Assembly (NCBI GenBank): GCA_020028375.1 | Contig: JAHZNX010000076.1 | Span: 1 to 14,702, forward strand | Origin: Betaproteobacteria bacterium | GTDB lineage: Bacteria; Pseudomonadota; Gammaproteobacteria; Burkholderiales; SG8-41 | Length of the DNA: 14,702 bases | Direction of reading: 5' to 3' | Shown here: in pieces, positions 7,212-13,336 of the stretch | Numbering within the stretch: position 1 is the first letter of the stretch | Layout of the letters: the number at the start of each line of letters is the position of its first letter | The notes under the pieces: model-generated | Seen by the model: the letters and a program-made list of their open reading frames with translations, nothing else | What the model was told of the DNA's origin: nothing | Database searches by the model: none | Position numbers and translations under genes: made by a program

Positions 7212-8162
7212 TCAGGTTTGCAGAGCGGCCAGGATTTCCCCGGCGCCCTGCGCCTTGAGTCCCTTCGCCAGCGTGACGCCGAGCGCCTCCGGATCGCGCG
7301 CCGGCCCTTTGAGCTCCCCGCTCACCACGCGCGAGCCGTCGGGCGCGCCGACGAATCCGCGCAGCCGCAGATCTTTGCCTTCCGCCTCCGCGTAGGCCCC
7401 GAGCGGAACGTTGCAGCTGCCCGAAAGCGCGCGCGAAAATGCGCGTTCCGCCGCGACGCAGCGCGCCGTGGCCGCGTGGTTGAGCGCGGCGAGCACCTCG
7501 ATGAGGTCGGTGCGGCGGGCGAGGCATTCCACCCCGAGCGCGCCCTGCCCGGGCGCCGGCAGGCATTCCGCCGGCGGGAGCAGGCGCGTGATGCGGTCTT
7601 CCAGCCCCAGCCGCTTCAGTCCCGCGGCGGCGAGAATCACGGCATCGTAGTCGCCCGCGTCGAGCTTCCGCAGCCGGGTGGTGACGTTGCCGCGCAAGGG
7701 CTCGATCCGCAGGCCGGGGTGGCGCGCCCGCAGCTGGCATTCGCGGCGCAGGCTGGAGGTGCCGACGCGGCTGCCCGCCGGCAGCGCGGAGAGATCGGCG
7801 TGGCGGCTCGAGACGAATGCGTCGCGCGGGTCCTCGCGCTCGCTTACCGCCGCCAGCGCGAATTCCCGCGCGAGGGTCATCGGCAGGTCCTTCACCGAGT
7901 GCACGGCGATATCGGCGCGCCCGCTCAGCAGCGCTTCCTCAAGCTCCTTGATGAACAGCCCCTTGCCGCCGATCGTCGCAAGCGAGGCGTCGAGACGGCG
8001 GTCACCCTCCGTGGTAAGGCCGAGAATGCCGATTTCCGTGCGCGGGCACCACGTGGCGAGCCGCGACGCAATGTGGCGCGCCTGCCACAGCGCCAGCGCC
8101 GATTCGCGCGAAGCGATCACGATGCGCCGCGGCGCTTCTGCTCCGATGTTGGTCTCCACCAT
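7212..8162 (-). CDS. hemC: Porphobilinogen deaminase (hydroxymethylbilane synthase) HemC
   Basis: Polymerises four porphobilinogen molecules to hydroxymethylbilane, using a covalently bound dipyrromethane primer. The 316 residues match the family. C250 in SGSCNVPLGAYA is the cofactor-attachment cysteine. D92 in HSVKDLP corresponds to the catalytic aspartate. TIGGKGLFIKELE (63-75), GTSSLRR (134-140), RGNVTTRLRKL (157-167) and LPAPGQGALGVE (201-212) are further signatures. The ATG at 8162 leaves a normal short N-terminal extension. It is followed by hemD; algR ends 66 bases upstream. I see no clear promoter in that gap, so read-through from algZ-algR is plausible. Confidence 0.97.
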   Translation of the reverse strand: MVETNIGAEAPRRIVIASRESALALWQARHIASRLATWCPRTEIGILGLTTEGDRRLDASLATIGGKGLFIKELEEALLSGRADIAVHSVKDLPMTLAREFALAAVSEREDPRDAFVSSRHADLSALPAGSRVGTSSLRRECQLRARHPGLRIEPLRGNVTTRLRKLDAGDYDAVILAAAGLKRLGLEDRITRLLPPAECLPAPGQGALGVECLARRTDLIEVLAALNHAATARCVAAERAFSRALSGSCNVPLGAYAEAEGKDLRLRGFVGAPDGSRVVSGELKGPARDPEALGVTLAKGLKAQGAGEILAALQT

Positions 8163-8228
8163 CCTGCCGGAGAACTCGCCGGGCGTGGGCCGATTGCGGC
8201 TATGACCGGCCGGAACCGCGGGTCGCGC

Positions 8229-8864
8229 TCATTCGGATGAGCGCCCGGATTTCCCGAACTCGCGCACGATGTGCTGCTGGCGGCGGCTCACCGCGATGCG
8301 CTCCTCCACCCCGTCCAGCAGCACTTCCCATTGCGCCTCGCCGTCCTTCATCGTGCGCTCGAAGCCGCGCACGGCCGCGCGCGCCACCAGGCAATTGCGG
8401 TGCGCGCGCACGAAACGCTCCCCAAATTCCTCCTCGAGCTTGGTCAGCGCCTCCTCGATCAGGTACTCGCGCGCCGCGGTCCGCACCGTCACGTACTTGA
8501 GCTCGGCCTTGAGGTAGAGCACGTCCTTAACCGGTATGAGGTGGACACGCCCGCGCTCCTGCGCCGAGAGGTGCGTGCGCGCCGCGCGCGCGATCGCGTC
8601 CAGCACCTCGCCCCGCGGCGCCGCCACCGCGCGGGAGAGCGCCTCCTTCAGGCGCGCGAGGCGGATGGGCTTCAACAGGTAGTCGACCGCATGCACCTCG
8701 AAGGCGCGGATGGCGTAGGCATCGTAGGCGGTCGCAAACACCACCGCTGGCGGCCGGTCGAGCTTCTGCAGGTGCTGCGCGACCTCGATCTCCTTCAGAC
8801 GGGAGCGCGCCGGCGTCTCGTCGTCCACGATCACCACCCGCAGCGGCCCCTTCGCTTCACTCAT
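8229..8864 (-). CDS. algR: AlgR-type LytTR response regulator with truncated receiver domain
   Basis: A 211-residue transcription regulator of the AlgR/LytR family. The C-terminal LytTR DNA-binding domain (about 105-203) looks complete: HLIPVKDVLYLKAE, YLIEEAL, and FVRAHRNCLVAR at 151-162. The receiver starts normally with VVIVDDETPARSRLKE (10-25) but jumps straight to IEVAQHLQKLDRPPAVVFATAYD. Full-length relatives carry about 45 residues between these blocks, including beta3 with the phospho-acceptor aspartate (D54 in Pseudomonas AlgR) and the following MDG. The acidic pair D14/D15, switch Thr T45 and K65 remain. The frame is intact, so a stable protein is possible but could not be phosphorylated in the usual way. 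The start overlaps the algZ stop by 8 bases (translational coupling), so the pair is an operon. An assembly collapse could produce the same picture. Confidence 0.88.
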   Translation of the reverse strand: MSEAKGPLRVVIVDDETPARSRLKEIEVAQHLQKLDRPPAVVFATAYDAYAIRAFEVHAVDYLLKPIRLARLKEALSRAVAAPRGEVLDAIARAARTHLSAQERGRVHLIPVKDVLYLKAELKYVTVRTAAREYLIEEALTKLEEEFGERFVRAHRNCLVARAAVRGFERTMKDGEAQWEVLLDGVEERIAVSRRQQHIVREFGKSGRSSE

Positions 8865-9903
8865 GAGCCGGCTCCCGCACGGCGCCGCGGGCGTCGCCGC
8901 CCTTCACGTACGGCATGACGATTCGAACCTCAAAGGTGTCCGCGCCCTCCCGCGTGGCGAGGCTCGCCTCGGCGTCGAAGTGGAGGGCGAGCCGCTCGCG
9001 GATGTTCGCCAGCGCCATGCGGTTGCCTCCATGGCGGTCGCCGTCGGGGCGAAAGGGATTGCGCAGCACCGCGTGCAGCTCGTCGCGCACGGCGGCGATG
9101 TTGATGACGATGGTGCCGGGCTCGAGGCGCGGCTCGATTCCGTGGTAGACCGCGTTCTCCAGCAGCGGCTGCAGCACCAGCGGCGGCACCAGCGCATCGT
9201 GCGGCATGGCGTCGAGCTGCCACTCGATCCGGAGCCGCCCGCCCAGCCGCAGCTGCTCGATCCCAAGGTACTGGCGGCACAGCTCGACCTCGCGCGCGAG
9301 CGGGCTCAGCTCCCGGTTGTCGGCCATCAGCACGCGGAACAGCTCCGCCATGTCCTCCAGCGCGAGCTCCGCCCGCCGCGGGTCCTGGCGGATGAGCGAC
9401 AGCACCGCGTTGATGCTGTTGAACAGGAAATGGGGACGGATGCGCGCCTGCAGCGCCTGCAGCCGCGCCTCGGCTAGCGCCGGCGACAACGCGCGCCCGC
9501 GCAGGTGGAAGTAGGCAAGCATCGCCAGGGTGGTGAGCGCGACGAGCAGAAGATAGCGCTCGAGCGCCGGCGCGTACCCGAGCAGGGATTGCCCCCCGAA
9601 ATACAGCGCGATCGTGAGCGTGAGCTCCAGCGCGAGCACCGCGGTCGCGCCGAGCCAGTAGGGAAGGAGGCGCAGGACGCCGGAGAGCGCCGCGAGCGCC
9701 AACACGCTGAGCACCAGCAGGGGCTCGACCAGCGCGGCGGTCTCGACGAACTCGCGCCAGATTCCGAGCGGGTCGGGACCTTTCACGATCGCCGCCGCCA
9801 CGGCCGCCGCGTTGCCGATCAGCAGGATGCGCAGCATGATGCCGAGGTTGCGGAAGTTCGGCAGGGCGCCCGAGTAGGCGTTTTGATTTATACTTCGCGC
9901 CAT
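8857..9903 (-). CDS. algZ: AlgZ/FimS-like LytS-family sensor histidine kinase
   Basis: A 348-residue membrane histidine kinase of the His_kinase (LytS) type that pairs with AlgR. Four hydrophobic segments lie at about 24-40, 58-80, 84-103 and 115-134. The phosphorylation motif ARIRPHFLFNSINAVLSL (153-170) has H158, and the N-box is QPLLENAVYHGIEP (245-258). The usual DNG-type G-box is weak, with RNPFRP (281-286) in that position, followed by GGNRMALANIRERL (292-305); this seems normal for AlgZ-type kinases. The start at 9903 (MARSINQNAY) is kept over the internal Met23 because relatives have the PNFRNLG lead before the first TM. Its start codon lies 20 bases from that of the divergent argH. 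No deletion is visible here, in contrast to its partner. Confidence 0.9.
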   Translation of the reverse strand: MARSINQNAYSGALPNFRNLGIMLRILLIGNAAAVAAAIVKGPDPLGIWREFVETAALVEPLLVLSVLALAALSGVLRLLPYWLGATAVLALELTLTIALYFGGQSLLGYAPALERYLLLVALTTLAMLAYFHLRGRALSPALAEARLQALQARIRPHFLFNSINAVLSLIRQDPRRAELALEDMAELFRVLMADNRELSPLAREVELCRQYLGIEQLRLGGRLRIEWQLDAMPHDALVPPLVLQPLLENAVYHGIEPRLEPGTIVINIAAVRDELHAVLRNPFRPDGDRHGGNRMALANIRERLALHFDAEASLATREGADTFEVRIVMPYVKGGDARGAVREPAHE

Positions 9904-9923
9904 TCTTAATTCTAGCAGCCTGC
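9881..9923. promoter_or_regulatory. Possible compact divergent argH/algZ promoter region
   Basis: Only 20 bases separate the two divergent start codons, and this is an unusually A+T-rich patch. On the plus strand TATACT at 9889-9894 could be a -10 box for argH, about 30 bases before its ATG, but no good -35 is visible. On the minus strand TAGAAT (9914 down to 9909) could be a -10 for algZ and would give a very short or leaderless transcript. These are inferences from short motifs. Confidence 0.3.
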
Positions 9924-11318
9924 ATGTCCGCCAACGACAAGACCGGGAAGAAGCCGTGGTCGGGACGGTTCGCCGAGCCCGCGACCGGGCTCGTGCAGCG
10001 CTTCACCGCCTCGGTCGCCTTCGACCGCAGGCTCGCCGTCTTCGACATCGAAGCCTCCCTCGCGCACGCCCGCATGCTGCAGGCGGCCGGAATCATCGGC
10101 CAGGCCGACCTCGCGGCGATCGAGAAGGGGCTCGCGCAGATCCGCTCCGAGATCGACGCCGGCGCGTTCGCGTGGTCGGACGCGTATGAGGACGTCCATT
10201 TCAACATCGAGCGGCGGCTGATCGAGCTCGCCGGCGAGCCCGGCAAGCGGCTGCACACCGCCCGCTCGCGCAACGACCAGGTCGCGACCGACCTGCGGCT
10301 CTTCCTGCGCGCGGCGATCGACCAGGTGGCTGCGCTCATCAGGTCCGTGCAGCGCGCCCTGCTCGATCTCGCCGACGAGCACGCCGAAACGGTGATGCCG
10401 GGATACACGCATCTGCAGGTGGCGCAGCCGGTCACCTTCGGCCATCACCTGCTGGCGTACTTCGAGATGTTTGCGCGCGACGCGCAGCGCCTCGCCGACT
10501 GCCGCCGGCGCGTGAACCGCCTGCCGCTCGGGGCGGCCGCGCTCGCCGGCACCTCGTTCCCGATCGACCGCCAGCGGGTGGCCAAGGAGCTCGGCTTCGA
10601 CGGGGTGTGCGAGAACTCGATCGACGCCGTGTCCGACCGCGACTTCGCGATCGAATTCGCGGCCTGCGCCGCGCTCGTCATGACGCATCTCTCGCGCTTC
10701 TGCGAGGAGATCATCATCTGGGCCAACCCGCGCTTCGGCTTCGTCGAGATCGCCGATGGATTCTCCACCGGCTCCTCGATCATGCCGCAGAAGCGCAATC
10801 CGGACGTGGCGGAACTGATCCGCGGCAAGACCGGGCGCGTCAACGGCCACCTGGTTGCGCTGTTGACGCTGATGAAGGGGCAGCCGCTCGCCTACAACCG
10901 CGACAACCAGGAGGACAAGGAGCCGCTGTTCGACGTGGTGGACACGCTGACGGCGTGCCTTGCCGTGTTCGCGGAAATGCTCGGCGGCATCAAGGTCCAG
11001 CGCGAGGCGATGGCGGCGGCCGCGCGGCAGGGGCACGCCACCGCCACCGATCTCGCCGAGTACCTGGTGCGCAAGGGCGTGGCCTTCCGCGAGGCGCACG
11101 AGGCGGTCGCGCAGGCGGTGCGCTTCGCCGAGTCGCGCAACTGCGAACTGGCCGAGCTGAAGCTCGCCGAGCTGCAGCGCTTTTCCTCGAGGATCGCCCA
11201 GGATGTCTACGATGCGCTCACGCTGGAGGGGTCGCTGAAGAGCCGCAGCCACATCGGCGGCACCGCGCCGGTCCGCGTGAAGGCGGCGATCGCGAAGGCG
11301 CGCAAATCGCTCGGCTGA
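9924..11318 (+). CDS. argH: Argininosuccinate lyase ArgH
   Basis: Last step of arginine synthesis: splits argininosuccinate into arginine and fumarate as a cytoplasmic homotetramer of the fumarase/aspartase superfamily. It is 464 residues, full family length. The opening KPWSGRF is typical. Conserved region C1 is HTARSRNDQVATDLRLF (111-127), C2 contains YTHLQVAQPV (161-170, with H163), and the superfamily signature GSSIMPQKRNPD is at 283-294 with the flexible-loop catalytic serine. The C-terminus ends with the expected HIGGTAPVRVKAAI. It is divergent from algZ, the same arrangement as in Pseudomonas. A kinase-like gene starts two bases after its stop. Confidence 0.98.
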   Translation: MSANDKTGKKPWSGRFAEPATGLVQRFTASVAFDRRLAVFDIEASLAHARMLQAAGIIGQADLAAIEKGLAQIRSEIDAGAFAWSDAYEDVHFNIERRLIELAGEPGKRLHTARSRNDQVATDLRLFLRAAIDQVAALIRSVQRALLDLADEHAETVMPGYTHLQVAQPVTFGHHLLAYFEMFARDAQRLADCRRRVNRLPLGAAALAGTSFPIDRQRVAKELGFDGVCENSIDAVSDRDFAIEFAACAALVMTHLSRFCEEIIIWANPRFGFVEIADGFSTGSSIMPQKRNPDVAELIRGKTGRVNGHLVALLTLMKGQPLAYNRDNQEDKEPLFDVVDTLTACLAVFAEMLGGIKVQREAMAAAARQGHATATDLAEYLVRKGVAFREAHEAVAQAVRFAESRNCELAELKLAELQRFSSRIAQDVYDALTLEGSLKSRSHIGGTAPVRVKAAIAKARKSLG

Positions 11319-11320
11319 AC

Positions 11321-12199
11321 GTGCCCTGGGCGGATATCGAGCGCTCGATTCGGGCAGCAACAGGGACTCCCTTTGCGATCGAGTCCCGCAGCGATATCGG
11401 TGGCGGCTGCATCAACGAGTGTTACGCCGTCCGCGGCGCGGGCCGCGCCTACTTCGTCAAGCTCAATGCGTCTTCCCGTGCGGACATGTTCGGCGCCGAG
11501 GCGGAGGGCCTGGCCGAAATCGCGCGCTCCAATACCGTACGCGTGCCGCAGCCGGTCAGTCACGGCGCCGACGCCAACGCCAGCTGGCTCGTGCTCGAGC
11601 ATCTCGAGCTGCAGCCCGGGGATGACCGGAGCCTGAGCGTGCTGGGGCGCAACCTCGCGCGCATGCATCGCGTGAGGGGACGCCGCCACGGCTGGCACCG
11701 CGACAACACGATCGGCGCGACGCCTCAGGTCAATACCGAGTCGGACGACTGGGTCGCCTTCTGGCGCGGGCGGAGGCTCGGATTTCAACTGAAGCTCGCA
11801 GAATCCCGGGGCCATGTCGGCCGCCTGATCGCGGCCGGCGAGCGGCTGCTGGAGGCGCTGCCGTCCTTTTTTCGCGGCTACACTCCGCCGCCCTCCCTGC
11901 TGCATGGAGACCTGTGGTCTGGCAACGCCGGCCAGGCGGCCGGCGGCGAGCCGGTGATCTACGACCCCGCGGTGTACTACGGTGACCGTGAGGCCGATCT
12001 CGCGATGACGGAACTATTCGGCGGCTTCCCGCCGTCCTTCTACGAGGCCTACCGCGCGGAGTTGCCGCTCGATCCCGGCTACCCGACGCGCAGGCACCTC
12101 TACAACCTCTACCACGTTCTGAACCACCTCAATCTCTTCGGCGGCAGCTACGGCGCGCAAGCGCTGCGCATGATCGAACAGCTTCTGGCCGCTGCTTGA
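11321..12199 (+). CDS. Fructosamine kinase / ketosamine-3-kinase family protein
   Basis: A 292-residue cytoplasmic protein of the fructosamine kinase family within the protein-kinase-like fold. Members phosphorylate ketosamines formed by glycation, destabilising them (protein or metabolite deglycation). The nucleotide-loop region DIGGGCINECYAV (25-37) and the lysine K47 in YFVKLN are followed by catalytic HGDLWSGN (195-202, D197) and the metal-binding YDPAVYYGDREADLAM (D215), then FGGFP. The GTG at 11321 is the likely start, two bases after the argH stop; no strong ribosome site is seen, so translation probably depends on argH termination and reinitiation. The natural substrate is not shown by the sequence. 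Convergent with the LacI-type gene (22-base gap). Confidence 0.88.
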   Translation: MPWADIERSIRAATGTPFAIESRSDIGGGCINECYAVRGAGRAYFVKLNASSRADMFGAEAEGLAEIARSNTVRVPQPVSHGADANASWLVLEHLELQPGDDRSLSVLGRNLARMHRVRGRRHGWHRDNTIGATPQVNTESDDWVAFWRGRRLGFQLKLAESRGHVGRLIAAGERLLEALPSFFRGYTPPPSLLHGDLWSGNAGQAAGGEPVIYDPAVYYGDREADLAMTELFGGFPPSFYEAYRAELPLDPGYPTRRHLYNLYHVLNHLNLFGGSYGAQALRMIEQLLAAA

Positions 12200-12205
12200 G
12201 TAACG

Positions 12206-12226
12206 GGTGATGCGTCCCCCATCACC
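12206..12226. terminator. Possible hairpin between convergent genes
   Basis: GGTGATG at 12206-12212 pairs with CATCACC at 12220-12226 around a 7-base loop, just after the kinase stop and overlapping the LacI-type stop at 12222. There is no T-run on either side, so it would be a weak intrinsic terminator at best. It may act with Rho, or be a decayed relative of the 7-bp repeats (ACGGGTG, ATGCGTC at 12203-12216). Confidence 0.35.
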
Positions 12227-13250
12227 GTGAGGGCGGAGCGGTACTCGCTCTGACGACGAGCTCAACCGGCAGCTCGGTGCGCGCCTCGACCAGCCTGCCC
12301 GCGAGCCGCGCCAGCAGGTGCTGGCCCGCGAACGTCCCGAGATCCGCGGTCGGAAACTGCACGGTGGTGAGGGCGGGCGTCACAACCGCGGCCATCTCGA
12401 GGTCGTCGAAACCCGTCACCGAGACATCGCGCGGGACCGCGAGCCCCTGCGCGTGGCACTCCGCGAGCGCGCCGATCGCGAGCACGTCGTTGCCGCAGAC
12501 GACGGCGGTGGGCCGCGGCGACTCGCGCATGACTTCGCGCAAACCCTCGCGCCCGGCCGACAGCGTGTACGGCTTCTCGACAACACGGCCGGGGTCGAGC
12601 GCGATGCCGCGCGCGGCGAGCGCCTGCCGCACGCCCTCGAGCCGCTCCGCTGAGCGCTCGTTGCCGCTGGTGACGCCCGAGATCATGGCGAACTCGCGGT
12701 GGCCGAGGTCGAGCAGGTAACGCGTGATGCGGACCGCGGCGGCGCGGTTGTCGAAGCCGACGCAGGGATGCCGCCCGGCCGCGTCGAGCGCCCAGGTCAG
12801 GACGTACGGGATCTGGTGCATGCCGATCATCTGGAACACGCTCGGATGGTGCGTGGTGCCGTGCAGCACCAGCCCGTCCACGCCGCGCTCGATCAGCGCG
12901 CGCGTCACGCGCGCTTCCACCCCGGCGTCGAACTCATGGCTCGCGAGCAGCAGCGTGTAGCCGGCATCATCGAGGGTCTTCTGCAGGGCATGGGCGGTAT
13001 TGGCGAAGATCGCGTTGTCGAGGGTCGGGATGACGGCGCCGATGGTGTGGGTGCGGCGCGAGGCGAGCGCGCGCGCCGCGCCGTGGGCGACGTAGCCGAG
13101 CGCCTGCACCGCCTCCCGGATGCGCGCGGCGGTGGCCGCCTTGACCTTGTCCGGTTGCGTCAGCGCACGCGAAACGGTGGCGGTGGAAACCCGCGCGAGC
13201 CGCGCGACATCGGCGAGCTTTGCGGTCTTGCGTAGCGGACCCCGATCCAC
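12222..13250 (-). CDS. LacI-family transcriptional regulator
   Basis: A 342-residue repressor-type regulator. The N-terminal helix-turn-helix KLADVARLARVSTATVSRAL (11-30) is followed by the hinge helix with ARALASRRT (59-67). The rest is a periplasmic-binding-protein-like ligand domain, with typical GAVIPTLDNAIFA at the start, VDGLVLHGT, AVVCGNDVLAIGAL and VTGFDDLEMA. It should bind a palindromic operator as a dimer and respond to a small ligand, commonly a sugar or organic acid in this family; the ligand cannot be read here. It starts at GTG 13250, with a G-rich stretch about 10 bases upstream as a possible ribosome site. It lies downstream of xsc on the same strand but is separated by a strong terminator, so it should have its own promoter in 13251-13284. 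Confidence 0.92.
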   Translation of the reverse strand: MDRGPLRKTAKLADVARLARVSTATVSRALTQPDKVKAATAARIREAVQALGYVAHGAARALASRRTHTIGAVIPTLDNAIFANTAHALQKTLDDAGYTLLLASHEFDAGVEARVTRALIERGVDGLVLHGTTHHPSVFQMIGMHQIPYVLTWALDAAGRHPCVGFDNRAAAVRITRYLLDLGHREFAMISGVTSGNERSAERLEGVRQALAARGIALDPGRVVEKPYTLSAGREGLREVMRESPRPTAVVCGNDVLAIGALAECHAQGLAVPRDVSVTGFDDLEMAAVVTPALTTVQFPTADLGTFAGQHLLARLAGRLVEARTELPVELVVRASTAPPSR

Positions 13251-13284
13251 GCTGGAATGGCCCCCCAGTTAGCGCTCACTCACC

Positions 13285-13314
13285 AAAAAAGCCGGCGCGC
13301 GGCCGGCTTTTTTT
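13285..13314 (-). terminator. Strong intrinsic terminator downstream of xsc (bidirectional shape)
   Basis: A6, then GCCGGC (13291-13296), a 5-base loop GCGCG, GCCGGC (13302-13307) and T7. The A and T tracts pair further and give a U-tract on either strand. It sits 23 bases after the xsc stop at 13337 and before the LacI-type gene, so its working direction is most likely minus, ending the xsc transcript. Confidence 0.92.
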
Positions 13315-13336
13315 CGTTCCCGATCAGCCACCTGTG

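Noticed and set aside
6352..8200. 13-base inverted match (GCCGCAATCGGCC at 6352-6364, reverse complement at 8188-8200)
   Set aside because: A 13-base match in a G+C-rich 14.7-kb window is expected by chance, and the flanks share nothing.
6870..8240. Plus-strand 456-residue open frame
   Set aside because: Antisense to hemD and hemC, both confidently identified by catalytic motifs.
9912..11360. Minus-strand 482-residue open frame
   Set aside because: Antisense to argH; composition is shadow-like and no motif is visible.
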